A stretch of 64,000 nt of DNA from an uncultured Desulfobacterales bacterium. GTDB taxonomy: Bacteria > Desulfobacterota > Desulfobacteria > Desulfobacterales > JAHEIW01. The notes under the pieces were generated by a model. It saw only the letters and a list, made by a program, of their open reading frames with translations, did no database searches and had not been told where the DNA came from. Shown one piece after another: positions 8,611 through 18,473 of this stretch. The first letter of the stretch is position 1, and the number at the start of each line of letters is the position of its first letter. The position numbers were made by a program, and so were the translations under genes. The stretch covers positions 18,047-82,046 of the forward strand of contig CAMYLV010000013.1 in the NCBI GenBank assembly GCA_947259495.1, given 5' to 3'.

Positions 8611-9549
8611 TTACCAGTGCGGCTGATTGCCGATTCGTTTGCCCATCACCTCAAGGGTTTCGGTTACGACCACAAACGCATTCGGATCGATTTTGCGAAT
8701 CAATTCCTTGAAGCGGGACAATTCTGTAAGAGTGATGACCGAATACAGAATGTGCAGCTGCTGCTTGCTGTATCCTCCCTCGCCTTGCACGATGGTCACC
8801 CCTCGCTGAAGTTTATCGATTATTTCTTGGGATATCTCTTCCCATTGAGGGGAAATGACCATCACCGCCTTGCGCTGGTTGAGTCCGATGATGACCAGGT
8901 TAACAAAGTAGGAATTGATAAAAAGATAAATCAATGTATACAGAACAATTTCCACGGGCAGGCGAAATAATGCCACCAGCAGCAAGATGGCATGAAAAAG
9001 CATGACTGTGGTTCCCGGTCGTATTGAAAAGCGCTTGAATAAAATAACTGAGAGGACGTCCAGGCCACCGGCAGAACCCAAAGACCTCAAAATAATGCCC
9101 GAACCGATTCCAGAAATGATTCCGGCTGCCAGGGCACTGAGCATCATATCCGCGATCGGTAAAGCCGGGAAAGGATAAAACATAACAACCGAAAATATAA
9201 CCATCCCCGCCAGGCTGTACCAAAAAAAGCGTTGTCCGACGAACATCCAGCCGATCACGAACAACGGTATGTTGAGTAAAAAATATAGTATGCCAATCGG
9301 GATAAATCGGAATACATAATGCAGGAGAATAGCCAGACCGGTTACACCGCCGGCCAGAAATTGTTTGGGGACTAAAATGCCTTTAATTGCCAGCGCACAG
9401 ATCACAGTGCCGGCAAATAAAAGCGTTAAATTCCAGCCAATCGTTTTGGAGTGATGCAGGATCTCTTTGGATCGGGTAGACAGCTGTGATATTGTTTTGC
9501 GCTGATGGGGTATCCGATCTGCAATTTCCACCGATTGAGAACGTTTCAT
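8611..9549 (-). CDS. YitT family membrane protein (DUF161 + DUF2179)
   Basis: A 312-residue integral membrane protein with a 40-residue cytoplasmic lead, about six hydrophobic helices from residue 38 to 220 with the glycine-rich LAGGVTGLAILL and GIGSGIILRSLGSAGGLDV motifs, then a soluble DUF2179 domain (VMVISPQWEEISQEIIDKLQRGVTIVQGEGGYS). The architecture is that of YitT/YvjA proteins, possible transporters of unknown substrate. It lies between the SpoIIE phosphatase gene (53 bases upstream) and the protease trio, all on the minus strand, so it could be co-transcribed. No stronger functional call is justified. Confidence 0.88.
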   Translation of the reverse strand: MKRSQSVEIADRIPHQRKTISQLSTRSKEILHHSKTIGWNLTLLFAGTVICALAIKGILVPKQFLAGGVTGLAILLHYVFRFIPIGILYFLLNIPLFVIGWMFVGQRFFWYSLAGMVIFSVVMFYPFPALPIADMMLSALAAGIISGIGSGIILRSLGSAGGLDVLSVILFKRFSIRPGTTVMLFHAILLLVALFRLPVEIVLYTLIYLFINSYFVNLVIIGLNQRKAVMVISPQWEEISQEIIDKLQRGVTIVQGEGGYSKQQLHILYSVITLTELSRFKELIRKIDPNAFVVVTETLEVMGKRIGNQPHW

Positions 9550-9601
9550 TATGGAACCCGTTTACGATTTTTGAAATATGTTTTTATTAAGCTCAAAGCG
9601 C

Positions 9602-11734
9602 CTATTTTATTTTTACGACAACCAGGGTCACATCATCTTTGAATTTCTTGCCTTTGGTAAATCGATACAGCGAATCAATAAATATGTTCAAGATGCCCTT
9701 GGCACTCAACCGCGCATGGGCGCGAATAAGATCATATATTCTGTCTTTTCCAAACATTTCGCCATTGACATTTACGGACTCCCAGAGCCCATCGGTTGCC
9801 AGAACAATGATCTGCCCTGCTGATAAACCGGCTTTTTGATTTTCCTCGTAAGCCCAGGATTCTTCAACCCCCAGGGCGATGCCCTGGCCGCCAAGCGTTG
9901 CAAACTCTCGCGTTCCGGGATCGTAGAAAATGGCAGGATCCTGGCCCGCACGCACCCATTCCAGTGTTTTCTGTTTGGCATCGATGCGCAGGTAAAATAA
10001 GGTCATAAAATTGTTGTATTCGGCGACATCTTTGACCAGTTGGCGGTTGACATCTGAAATTATCTGACCGAGGGTTCCGGGCAACGAGACCCGCTGGCGC
10101 AAAAATGCCCGGGCGGTGGCCATCAGCAAAGCCGAAGAAATGCCATGCCCGGATACATCTCCCACAACGACGCACACTGTGCTGTCATTCTTCGCGTCAA
10201 ATTCTAAAAAATCATAGTAGTCACCCCCGGTTTCATCGCAGTAAATGCTCTTGCCGGCAATATCCAGTCCCGGGATTTCGGGATTTCGGGCGGGCAGGAG
10301 CTTTTGCTGAACTTTCATGGCCAGATTCATGGACTGATTCAGGCGCAGATGATCCGCCAGTTTCGGTCCCATCTCATTGAAGGCCTGAATGACAAGATCG
10401 CGCTCATCACCGGTGCGCAAACCCAGTTTCACCGAAAAATCACCGCCGGACAGCTTTTTAGCAGCAGTGGCAATTCGCAGCAATGAACGTGTAATCATAT
10501 AAGAGCCGATCAATGCAGACGCCGCCAGAAACAAAATGGTTAAGAGGGTGGCAGCACCGGCAAACAGGATTTGATCTTTCAAGTAGGCAAAAAAGGTATT
10601 CCGGGTTTCGTCCGGTAGCGCCATGATAACCGCTTTGGGTACAATCACCACGAAATGGGTAAGCTCATCGATACCGGCATAGGCCCAGATGGAGTCATCA
10701 TTTTTAAACGGCAAAGACGTGTATCCCGACTGCCCCAGCCCGAGCCGTTTTCCGACGATGTCACTTCCGGCGTTCTCTGAAGCAGATAACCATTTTCCGC
10801 CCACCACCGGCACCCAGGAGCCGGAAGCGTCTTGATAGTTTTTTTGCGCTAGTATCTGAAGGCCTGGCTGCCGGGTGGCCGGATTGGCGCTGAGGGTGAC
10901 GATGAAAGAATGCGCATCGGCGGCCCAAAGCGGAGAAAGCGCACTTTTTTTCAAGGCCTCGATAAAAAGAATATCGATGGCCGCAACCCCTATAAAGCTT
11001 CCATCCGGAAGATACAGGCGCTTTGATACCGTGTAGGTCAGAAAGCCGGTGGCGGTATTGATCGCCGGCAGGGTCCAGGTCGGTAAATCTTTAGCGTCTT
11101 TGAACCAGGGCTGCCACCGTGGCTCAAAACCATCCCGATAGCCACCGTGACCGGGGTAGGACAGATAGACACCATTTTGCAAACAGATGTGGGCCCAGTG
11201 CAGGGAACCGCCAAATTGAGTTCTTAATTTCCTAAAAGTCGGCGTCAGCTGGTTCAAAAGCGCAAGCTCCCGAACAACGGTTTCTTTCTCAACGCCCGGC
11301 GCCAGCAAAAAAACAGGATGATTGAAACTGACCGGATTGTCCAGAAACCGGCCGTCATGGGTTTTTACCCGGTATTTTTGGGAAGGCAAAAAATCTTTGG
11401 GTGCTGTGCGGGGGTCTTCAAAATCACTGGCAACATAAATTGGCGTGAGTTCCGCGGGCACTTTCGAAAAGGCCAGCTCTGCTTCAGCGGCCAAAACTTC
11501 CAGATAAAACGCCATGGCCTCTTTGGTTCGTTGGATCACCTTAGCCGAATTTTCAGCAGTTTGCTGCAACTCCATTCCGACGATTTGGGTGAGCCGTTGC
11601 CGCGCCTCATCTGAAATTGTTTTGCTCAGGAGCAAGGTGCCTCGCTGGCTGACGACGGTAACCACAATCAGCGGCGTCAAGCTGAATACGAGCAAAATAA
11701 TGAAAAATTTCCAGCGGAGTTTTATTTTAAACAT
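9602..11734 (-). CDS. Membrane-bound SpoIIE-type PP2C phosphatase with Cache sensor and HAMP
   Basis: A 710-residue sensor phosphatase. Residues 10-30 and about 395-420 are membrane helices flanking a large periplasmic Cache-like sensor (WQPWFKDAKDLPTW...SKRLYLPDGSFIGVAAIDI). A HAMP linker follows (MITRSLLRIATAAKKLSGGDFSV) and then a SpoIIE/PP2C domain with GGDYYDFLEF, VGDVSGHGISSALLMA, ATDGLWE and FKDDVTLVVVKI carrying the metal-binding Asp residues. Such proteins dephosphorylate an anti-sigma-factor antagonist in partner-switching pathways; no anti-sigma or antagonist gene is adjacent, so its partner is elsewhere. It lies 18 bases after the epimerase gene and may be read from the metabolic cluster's promoter. 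Confidence 0.92.
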   Translation of the reverse strand: MFKIKLRWKFFIILLVFSLTPLIVVTVVSQRGTLLLSKTISDEARQRLTQIVGMELQQTAENSAKVIQRTKEAMAFYLEVLAAEAELAFSKVPAELTPIYVASDFEDPRTAPKDFLPSQKYRVKTHDGRFLDNPVSFNHPVFLLAPGVEKETVVRELALLNQLTPTFRKLRTQFGGSLHWAHICLQNGVYLSYPGHGGYRDGFEPRWQPWFKDAKDLPTWTLPAINTATGFLTYTVSKRLYLPDGSFIGVAAIDILFIEALKKSALSPLWAADAHSFIVTLSANPATRQPGLQILAQKNYQDASGSWVPVVGGKWLSASENAGSDIVGKRLGLGQSGYTSLPFKNDDSIWAYAGIDELTHFVVIVPKAVIMALPDETRNTFFAYLKDQILFAGAATLLTILFLAASALIGSYMITRSLLRIATAAKKLSGGDFSVKLGLRTGDERDLVIQAFNEMGPKLADHLRLNQSMNLAMKVQQKLLPARNPEIPGLDIAGKSIYCDETGGDYYDFLEFDAKNDSTVCVVVGDVSGHGISSALLMATARAFLRQRVSLPGTLGQIISDVNRQLVKDVAEYNNFMTLFYLRIDAKQKTLEWVRAGQDPAIFYDPGTREFATLGGQGIALGVEESWAYEENQKAGLSAGQIIVLATDGLWESVNVNGEMFGKDRIYDLIRAHARLSAKGILNIFIDSLYRFTKGKKFKDDVTLVVVKIK

Positions 11735-11752
11735 AGCTATACTATATGGTGA

Positions 11753-12823
11753 TTATAGCGATTCCAGATCAACTCCCAGGCCCGGCTTGCCGGCCGGGTA
11801 GAGCATCCCGTTTTTGAGCCTCACGGCCCCGGCCGACGGATCATTGATTAAACCCAGATGGCCGTCCAAATCAGCGTATATCACATTGGGTCGTGCCAGC
11901 GCAAAGTGCAAACCGGCTGCAATACCCAGGGCGGCTTCATCCATGCACCCCACCATGACTTCAAAATTGGCGGCCCGTGCCACAAAATTTATTTTAAGGG
12001 CCTCCGATATCCCGCCCACTTTCATCAATTTGACGTTGATCATATCAACCAAATCCCTTTTCGCCAATCGAAATGCATCCCGCAGGTTCATCAGACTCTC
12101 ATCGGCCATTACCGGGATCGACACTTTAGCCGTAAGTCTACCCAGCGCGTCAAGGTCTTTTCTGGATGTGGGTTGTTCGATCAATTCGAGTTTGGACGGT
12201 CGCGTTTTTTCGACCAGGCGTAGGGCATCTTTTTCCGAGTATCCCTGATTGGCGTCAAAGCGCAGTTCCACTCTGGGCCCAACAGCCTCTCTGACTTTTA
12301 GCAAGCGTTCAATATCGGTTTCGAGCTCAATGCCGCCTTTGATTTTTAATGATTTAAACCCTTGGCCGACATATTCCTTTGCCCGGGAGACCGTATCGGC
12401 GACCGGCATAATACCGATGGTGATGCTGGTCTTGATTCGGGTTCGAAACCCGCCGAGCAGTGTATAGACCGACAGCCCGCAAACTTTACCGAGAATATCA
12501 TGCAGCGCCATATCAACCATGGCCACAGCCGAGGGATTGTCCCTTAAAACGGGCCTCAATCTTTCCAGCAAAAATGCGATTCTCAAAGGATCGTTTTTTA
12601 TTAACCGCGGCTGTATCTCGTCGCGAAAAATTCGCAGAACACTTTCCGGGGTTTCACCCGTGACATATGCATCCGGGGCCGCACAGCCGTATCCGATAAC
12701 GCCCTTTTCGGTTTCGATGCGCAAAAATACATTCGTACAGGCGCTGACTGTTTCATAGGCAACCGTATAGGGTTCGGCCAGGCGCATCTCAACCGGCCAG
12801 GTTTCCAGCTGGACAATTTTCAT
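11753..12823 (-). CDS. Enolase-superfamily epimerase (dipeptide epimerase / DgcA-like)
   Basis: A 356-residue muconate-lactonising-type member of the enolase superfamily. The capping domain is followed by the barrel with the K-x-K acid/base pair (Lys160, Lys162), metal ligands Asp190, Glu216 and Asp241, the opposite-face lysine in VKLMKVGG (Lys265/Lys268) and a D-L-D motif at 318-320 that in L-Ala-D/L-Glu epimerases holds the substrate amino group. These residues are seen in the sequence and imply 1,1-proton transfer at an amino-acid alpha carbon. The same superfamily includes N-acyl-glutamate racemase DgcA, which pairs with a DUF1611 protein as here. Actual substrate unknown; it sits 2 bp after the PP-loop/creatininase fusion gene. 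Confidence 0.85.
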   Translation of the reverse strand: MKIVQLETWPVEMRLAEPYTVAYETVSACTNVFLRIETEKGVIGYGCAAPDAYVTGETPESVLRIFRDEIQPRLIKNDPLRIAFLLERLRPVLRDNPSAVAMVDMALHDILGKVCGLSVYTLLGGFRTRIKTSITIGIMPVADTVSRAKEYVGQGFKSLKIKGGIELETDIERLLKVREAVGPRVELRFDANQGYSEKDALRLVEKTRPSKLELIEQPTSRKDLDALGRLTAKVSIPVMADESLMNLRDAFRLAKRDLVDMINVKLMKVGGISEALKINFVARAANFEVMVGCMDEAALGIAAGLHFALARPNVIYADLDGHLGLINDPSAGAVRLKNGMLYPAGKPGLGVDLESL

Positions 12824-12825
12824 GT

Positions 12826-15225
12826 TTAGTAATTTCGATGGTGGATTTCTTCAAGGGTCAAATGCTTGATATCCTCTATCAGAGAGACCAGGTGAGCAAT
12901 CATGATTCCCCATATCTTTTCCCCTTTGGCAGCACTGGCTTTGGTCGGGTCACCCATCACCCCGCTGCGTGAAATCTTGCGGGTGTAGGCATACCACAAA
13001 ACGCCGCGCTTGGAGGTAAAGTCTAAATAGCGACTGGAAAACCTGGGAACACTTCTTTTGGCCTGATCCATTTTTACCAGTCGAGGACGTACAGCCAGCC
13101 CCGCGCTGGTTTCAATTTCACCGGCATGCACATCGTTGGGCGTCGAAACGATTTTTTCTATGTCCACATCACTGGTCTCCCCGCTGTCGACACAGACAAA
13201 GATATGGGCATCTCGGTTGATCATCTGGGCGGCATAATTCAGTGCCGGGCTGTTACCGCCGTGACCGTTGATTATCATCAGTTTTCGGATGCCGTTGCGG
13301 GCAACACTCATCCCGATTTCATAAATCATTTGGGCAAGCGTATCATTGGATATGCCCACGGTTCCAACGAAATCGGCGTGGTGATAAGACACGCCGTAAG
13401 CGATCGCCGGAAGCACCAACGGCTTGGGATCGCTGCAGGCTTCCGCCACTCTGCGCGCCAGATAATCGGCGTCAAAGGCATCGGTATCCAGCGGCAGATG
13501 AGGTCCGTGTTGTTCGACCGCACCCACCGGCAACAAAGCGACGTCCATTTTTTTGATTCGCATCCTGGCCTCGCGCCAGGTGAACTCACCCCAGAGGTAA
13601 CCGGCGGCGCCCGATGTTTTCAGGGTGTGGTTGGCTTTGTTTACCGACTTGATAGGATCGAATTCAAAAGGAAAGTTTGCATCAACAGCCGGATCCTTGA
13701 GCACGTCCACTTTTTCCCAGGTACGTCCGCTGCGCGACACGGCTCCGCCGGCATGTTTGAGAAAAATTCGAAAAAGTGGTTTACGAAGATCGGTGGGCAT
13801 CGAATTGATGGGAGAGGACTTCGAGTCGATTCGCAATTTTAGGATTTCCGGTTGCGCATTAACAGCCTTTGGGGGTAGTGCTTTTGCATCGATTAAACCC
13901 TTTTGCGCCAATAGGAAAAACAAATGCCGCGTGCCGGCTTCCTCCTGTGAAACACCTTTGCGGGGCAATTTTTTAAGGCCATCCTGAATCTGAGAAGGGG
14001 AATAACCGCATTGAACCGGATCGGCACCGATGGCTTTTAACATGGCGACAATGCGCCGGCACTTTTCACAACGCCCGCAGGGATAAACCCGCTCGCCCTC
14101 CTTATGGGTTGCGTGACAGGAGGTCTGCTGACGCTGAAGATCCGGGTAGCGCTCGACCAGTATCTTTTCGATGAGAAGCTCTGATAATGATCTCAAGATG
14201 GAAAACTGACTGATGTTCCAACCCTTGCGCATAAAATACCGCGAAAGCGCACGATCGAAATAGATGCTTTGATCATAGAGCCCGTCATAATGAGATATGC
14301 CATGGGACGTTCGGCGCACCGATGTGTCATACTCGTCTCCGATGAGCAACCGACCAATACTGCGTTTGCGTAAAAGCGGTAAAACGCCGAATAGAAAAAC
14401 CGCCACGGTCCACAGTCGAATCGGATACTCATCGGAACGGATATTGGCAAAATCCTTGCGGATGAACGGCATGCGCTGCAACATCCAGGAAAACAGCCGA
14501 TCGGAGTTGACCCACACCCTGGCCGTGTTAGGCATGTTATCTTTAAAGTACCGGTACGCGTTCAGGGCTGTAAACCAGTGCCGCCCCGACTCGTTTACAA
14601 AAATCGGATGGGCCTCGCGACCGATTTCATTGATCAGCCCGTAGCTTAAGAGGCTGTCTTTGCCGCCGCTGGACAGGATGCAATGCCGATGCCTGTCAGT
14701 AGACCACAGCTGCCACTTTGATTTGGATTTAAGCGCGGGGGTTTCGGGAAACTTCAACGCCGCCCGTAAATACTTTTGCTTTTTTACAGCGGGCAAGTTG
14801 GCGTAGTGATCGATCAAAAACGGATTGGGCTCCATAAATTTCTTGACATAAATTTCCCGGGCGGTGTTTTCGGCCATATCCCGGATGAAGCGGCGGTCGA
14901 GCTCGTCGAAGGTCCCGTGAAAAACAATGGTTCCACAAAACAACCCGTAATTGAGGGCCACCTGGGCGGCAATCATATCCGCTAAATTCCGTGATTCCGG
15001 CTCCAGCGGATCAAATACCGTCTCTTCATAGCTGTAAATCAGCTCGGTTCGATCTTCGCGTCCGTTCCAAAAAAGACGATAAGGCGCCATCAGCCTTTTG
15101 GGTTCAATTTTAACCGGACCAATCTCCAGTCGGTCAAAGACCTGCAAGGCTGAAAACGGGTCATGCAAGGGTTTTCCGGAAGCAGATTTCCGGCTGGGTT
15201 TCGGAGGTGTTTTTTTTGAAGGCAT
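12826..15225 (-). CDS. PP-loop ATPase fused to creatininase-family amidohydrolase
   Basis: A 799-residue two-enzyme fusion. The N-terminal half has SGGKDS at 186-191, the pyrophosphate-binding loop of N-type ATP pyrophosphatases that adenylate a carboxylate or carbonyl, and a probable zinc site (Cys370, then CGRCEKC at 383-389) like that of QueC. The first 170 residues are a separate domain I do not recognise. From about residue 543 a creatininase-type amidohydrolase follows, with [12 protein letters not shown] (571-582), HHADF, NGHGGN (653-658) and HAGEIETS supplying the metal ligands. The family covers creatininase, MftE peptidase and formamide hydrolases. ATP-driven MurL, which epimerises a terminal glutamate, is a possible relative of the N-half. 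Reaction unknown. Confidence 0.85.
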   Translation of the reverse strand: MPSKKTPPKPSRKSASGKPLHDPFSALQVFDRLEIGPVKIEPKRLMAPYRLFWNGREDRTELIYSYEETVFDPLEPESRNLADMIAAQVALNYGLFCGTIVFHGTFDELDRRFIRDMAENTAREIYVKKFMEPNPFLIDHYANLPAVKKQKYLRAALKFPETPALKSKSKWQLWSTDRHRHCILSSGGKDSLLSYGLINEIGREAHPIFVNESGRHWFTALNAYRYFKDNMPNTARVWVNSDRLFSWMLQRMPFIRKDFANIRSDEYPIRLWTVAVFLFGVLPLLRKRSIGRLLIGDEYDTSVRRTSHGISHYDGLYDQSIYFDRALSRYFMRKGWNISQFSILRSLSELLIEKILVERYPDLQRQQTSCHATHKEGERVYPCGRCEKCRRIVAMLKAIGADPVQCGYSPSQIQDGLKKLPRKGVSQEEAGTRHLFFLLAQKGLIDAKALPPKAVNAQPEILKLRIDSKSSPINSMPTDLRKPLFRIFLKHAGGAVSRSGRTWEKVDVLKDPAVDANFPFEFDPIKSVNKANHTLKTSGAAGYLWGEFTWREARMRIKKMDVALLPVGAVEQHGPHLPLDTDAFDADYLARRVAEACSDPKPLVLPAIAYGVSYHHADFVGTVGISNDTLAQMIYEIGMSVARNGIRKLMIINGHGGNSPALNYAAQMINRDAHIFVCVDSGETSDVDIEKIVSTPNDVHAGEIETSAGLAVRPRLVKMDQAKRSVPRFSSRYLDFTSKRGVLWYAYTRKISRSGVMGDPTKASAAKGEKIWGIMIAHLVSLIEDIKHLTLEEIHHRNY

Positions 15226-15236
15226 GGCTCTTCTTT

Positions 15237-16310
15237 CTATCTAAGATAGGACTTTAAAACTTTCACAATAGCACCGGCCCCATCCTTGAGTACATCAAAA
15301 GCCGGCAGACCGACCTCTTTTTCGATTGCATCGCAAACCGGCGCAATTTGATCAGCAGACAGGCCCTCGTGGTTGACGGTAACCGCCACAACCGGTTTGG
15401 CGGACAGAAGTTCGATCGCCTGAATTTGCTGTGCCAGGGGCTGTAGCGGGTATCCCGGGAACCCGTCATATTCAAGCCGTGCAGGCGCGTGCTGAAGAAC
15501 AATGATGTCGGGCCGACCCGCAGCCAGGATTTCGAAGCCGCCCGGATAAGCCGGGTTCATCAAGCTGCCCTGCCCCTCAATCACAATAACATCCGGTTTT
15601 TCTTGATTCCAGGCAGTCCATACCGCATGCTCTATTTCACCGGCAACAAAATCGTTCACCAACGAGTCCATAATGATCCCGTATTTGAAGCCCTGCATCC
15701 AGGCGGTCTGGCCGGTGCCGATCATCTCTGCTGAAACGCCCTGTTCCCGGAGGCCCTTGACAATCAGCCAGGCCGTCGTGCGTTTACCGATCGCCGAATC
15801 GGTTCCCAGTACAGCGATTTTCAGGGCCTGGACCGCTTCTATTTTACCGCTGAAAAAATGTAGTTTTTGAATCCGCGGCGGCTTGCGAATATCTCGGATT
15901 TTAACACCATACTGAGCGGCAAGCTCCATCATTTCCGGGTCTTCCGCAAGGTAATCATGCAGGCCACAATCCACGTTCAAACCATATGAAATGGCATTTT
16001 TGATATTTTGCCGCGCTGTTGGAGGCAGGCGGCCGCCATCCGGCGCCAGTCCGACAACAAAGTGTGTGGCCGGACGGGTATGACTGTCGGCCTCCGTAAA
16101 AGCCTGTTTCAGTGAACCAAAAACCGGAATGCCGTTACCTTTACCGTCCAATATGTCTCCGGCATCCCGGCCAGCATAACGTGAATCGACAACCGAAAGT
16201 ACACGATAGCGGTTTGTGAACCTGATCAAGCCATGTGCCGTTTTGCCGTTGGGCGTGTTAAAGGCCCCCTCACAATATACGATGGCATTTCCCTCAGGCA
16301 ATGCGTTCAT
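15237..16310 (-). CDS. DUF1611 P-loop protein (DgcN-like)
   Basis: A 357-residue DUF1611 protein: an N-terminal Rossmann-like domain (about 1-145) and a C-terminal P-loop NTPase-like domain beginning KIAVLGTDSAIGKRTTAW, with the GTDSAIGKRT loop at 169-178 and VIVIEGQGSLMNPAYPGG as the second conserved block. DUF1611 members include DgcN, described with the racemase DgcA in D-glutamate breakdown through an N-acylated intermediate; that pairing is reproduced here with the epimerase two genes downstream. Start overlaps the preceding stop by 4 bp and the next gene begins 11 bases on, so it is part of a four-gene operon. Exact reaction not established for this clade. Confidence 0.8.
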   Translation of the reverse strand: MNALPEGNAIVYCEGAFNTPNGKTAHGLIRFTNRYRVLSVVDSRYAGRDAGDILDGKGNGIPVFGSLKQAFTEADSHTRPATHFVVGLAPDGGRLPPTARQNIKNAISYGLNVDCGLHDYLAEDPEMMELAAQYGVKIRDIRKPPRIQKLHFFSGKIEAVQALKIAVLGTDSAIGKRTTAWLIVKGLREQGVSAEMIGTGQTAWMQGFKYGIIMDSLVNDFVAGEIEHAVWTAWNQEKPDVIVIEGQGSLMNPAYPGGFEILAAGRPDIIVLQHAPARLEYDGFPGYPLQPLAQQIQAIELLSAKPVVAVTVNHEGLSADQIAPVCDAIEKEVGLPAFDVLKDGAGAIVKVLKSYLR

Positions 16311-17437
16311 GATCTCCTCCCGGTTAAGACGACAACATAGCGATCTCCCGGTAGGGAATCCCGCCGGTGCCGATCCATCAGCGCGATAAGGCCCGCCGTC
16401 GAGGCCGGCAACACCTGCAGGCCTTCCTTTTCGCGAATCAAGCGCGCATATGCGCGCATAAGTTTATCCGAAGCATCAGTCGCCCATCCGTTGGTTACGC
16501 GAATTCCTTCCAGGGTGTGATCCCCATCAATAGCGTGCCAGTTGATCAACGGCTCATTGACGCTGGTTTCTTTGATTTTTTGCGGGCTGAGGTCTTCGCA
16601 GGTCGGGGTGTTCTTCAAATAGGCCTGCACAATCGGATTTTTGCGAAACGAAGAGCCGGCCACGATTCGGGGCATCCGGGAAGTTTTGCCGCGTCGGTAG
16701 AGGCTCAAAAAACCCTTATAGATGCCCGCCAGCGTTGTTCCGTTTGAAACCGGAGCCGCGAGCGCCAGCGGTGCGTCCCGCAGTTCATCATATATTTCAT
16801 AGGCGATTTGCCCGTATGCGCGGAATTGAGTAAGGGTATTATCACCGCCAGGATTGGCATCGTAATACTCGTGTTTCTGAGCCTGCTCCTGGGAAACCGT
16901 CACCGCCTTTTCATAATCGCCGGCAACCCGGACAATGTCTGCGCCGAGCTCGGTCATCTCTTGTACCCGGTTGGTGCGATAGTTCTCCGGAATGCAAATC
17001 CGGCATCGCAGCCCGGCAAATGATGCTGCCAAAGCCATGGCCGCACCGTAGTTGCCACAGGTCGCCACCGTGATGGTATCATAGCCGCGCCGCAGGGCGT
17101 CCATGGCCTGCGCAAATGCGATCCGGTCCTTTTGCGTGCCGGTCGGGTTGCCGCCTTCGAATTTAAGAAAAATTTGGCGCAGGCCGACTTCGCGTTCAAT
17201 GTTTCGCGCTCTGACCAGAGACGTATCCCCTACCTCCGAATCGAAAATATCTTCATAAACTTCCAGGCGCTCATCCAGGGGCAGTGTTGAATTGGCTGAA
17301 ATTTTACGCTGCTCGTCAAGTTCCCTGATCACCTGCAAGCCTTCGCCGGTGGCCCCATCCATCAGACTGTATGGCCTATTGTAAGGTTTAGCTTCTGCTA
17401 TTCGCCCGTTGCTGTTACTTTGATTCGAATTATTCAT
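16307..17437 (-). CDS. Threonine-synthase-like PLP enzyme
   Basis: A 376-residue fold-type II PLP enzyme. KFEGGNPTGTQKDR holds the PLP lysine (Lys103), TCGNYGAAMA the Asn129 that contacts the cofactor ring, and SNGTTLAGIYKGF the phosphate-binding segment. It resembles threonine synthase but lacks the long N-terminal extension of true ThrC and is located not with thr genes but at the head of the DUF1611 / PP-loop-creatininase / epimerase cluster. A lyase, dehydratase or beta/gamma-replacement reaction on an O-phosphorylated amino acid is likely from fold; the substrate is unknown. It is first in the operon and its stop overlaps the next start by 4 bp. Confidence 0.85.
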   Translation of the reverse strand: MNNSNQSNSNGRIAEAKPYNRPYSLMDGATGEGLQVIRELDEQRKISANSTLPLDERLEVYEDIFDSEVGDTSLVRARNIEREVGLRQIFLKFEGGNPTGTQKDRIAFAQAMDALRRGYDTITVATCGNYGAAMALAASFAGLRCRICIPENYRTNRVQEMTELGADIVRVAGDYEKAVTVSQEQAQKHEYYDANPGGDNTLTQFRAYGQIAYEIYDELRDAPLALAAPVSNGTTLAGIYKGFLSLYRRGKTSRMPRIVAGSSFRKNPIVQAYLKNTPTCEDLSPQKIKETSVNEPLINWHAIDGDHTLEGIRVTNGWATDASDKLMRAYARLIREKEGLQVLPASTAGLIALMDRHRRDSLPGDRYVVVLTGRRS

Positions 17438-17624
17438 TGGTATGCCTCGATAATATGTGTGTTTGCTGGGTATTCAACGGCAAAAAATATCTTAAATTCA
17501 GGCAATAATTTCGCATACCCACTCAAGGAGCCCACACCGAGTCCAGCAAAAAAAAGAATGTATTCCACCTGAAGTGCTATCCCACTCTAAACAGAAATGC
17601 CAGTGCTTTCAAGCAGGGTCCTTC

Positions 17625-17656
17625 AAAAAAAGTGGTTCCCGGTTTTCGGGAACCAC
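17625..17656 (-). terminator. Intrinsic terminator of the PilZ gene
   Basis: A perfect 10-bp stem, GTGGTTCCCG at 17632-17641 with CGGGAACCAC at 17647-17656, followed on the minus strand by seven T (17625-17631), 22 bases after the PilZ stop. Confidence 0.85.
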
Positions 17657-17678
17657 ATTAGTAACCGATGGAATTTGT

Positions 17679-18071
17679 TTAATAGGGTATCGGGTACCTT
17701 ACACCGATGCCAAAATATGATGCCCCATCCTCAAAAAAGTCCTGACACCATTTTACCTCTGCAAGCGAAATCGTTCTCAAGCATTCGTAACCTTCGGAAT
17801 CTAAAGCCCCACAACCGGAAGCTTCTAAGCGAAATAAAATCGTCGTTCCCGGTTTGAGGGGGGATTCGCTTTTGAAATACAAACCGCTTTCGCTGAAATT
17901 TAAGACTCTGGCAGGGTAAAAAGTATCTTGACCATCATTAAATGTCGTTCGATTAAACTGGGTCCATTTAATTACGGCATCACAATCGTGCCGTCTATTT
18001 TTTCTTTTTTCGGTGGCTTTTATCATTTGATCCCCATGACCCATTAGACTTTCCTGGTGCATGACTTTCAT
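17679..18071 (-). CDS. PilZ domain protein (c-di-GMP effector)
   Basis: A 130-residue protein with RKNRRHDC (the RxxxR arm) and NFSESGLYF (the [D/N]xSxxG motif), the two elements that wrap cyclic di-GMP in PilZ domains, near residues 24-62. No second domain is visible, so it should act as a small adaptor that changes partner activity on c-di-GMP binding. The start is placed at ATG 18071 because GGAGGT lies 8 bases upstream; a 19-codon longer frame has no ribosome site. It is transcribed away from the sigma-54 activator gene and ends at its own terminator. Confidence 0.82.
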   Translation of the reverse strand: MKVMHQESLMGHGDQMIKATEKRKNRRHDCDAVIKWTQFNRTTFNDGQDTFYPARVLNFSESGLYFKSESPLKPGTTILFRLEASGCGALDSEGYECLRTISLAEVKWCQDFFEDGASYFGIGVRYPIPY

Positions 18072-18473
18072 ATACCTATACCTCCGGCCCGTCAGATACA
18101 TCTGACTATTAAGTATGGCAACAAACATGCCAAATTCATAACTAATTGAAATTTATGTGTATTGTTGATAATTGCGAAATCCTACCGGAACTTAATATTC
18201 CGATTTTTGTTTCACCACATATTTTTGATTTGCCTAATTGTCACATCACCAGCTCTAATATCTCGGAATTACTAAATAAGATAAGTTAAGAAGTACGGGT
18301 TCCGAAACCATAAACTTGAGAATAGATAATTCACTTATTAAATGGTTGGGCTCCATTTAAAAATTGCAGTTATTCAGAAATGATTGAGGACCTAATTTTG
18401 TTGACATTTCGTTAAAAAATATTACAAGTAAACCAGTTCATTAGCCTTAGCGTTTTCGGAATTAAGGAAAGAT
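18072..18473. other. Divergent intergenic region between PilZ and sigma-54 activator genes
   Basis: AT-rich, no gene. It holds one GGAA-N7-TTCC inverted repeat (18187-18201) and a TTGACA at 18401-18406 without a convincing -10 partner. No -24/-12 promoter was seen for the activator gene itself. Confidence 0.5.
18187..18201. promoter_or_regulatory. GGAA-N7-TTCC inverted repeat, site 1
   Basis: GGAACTTAATATTCC, preceded by CCTACC. Same 15-bp design as the sites at 20040, 22869, 22900 and 22997. Located upstream of the activator gene, so it may serve autoregulation; this is inference. Confidence 0.5.

Noticed and set aside
17450..17477. TTGAAT-16-TATTAT as promoter of the PLP-enzyme operon
   Set aside because: It would start transcription within a few bases of the ATG and collide with the ribosome site.
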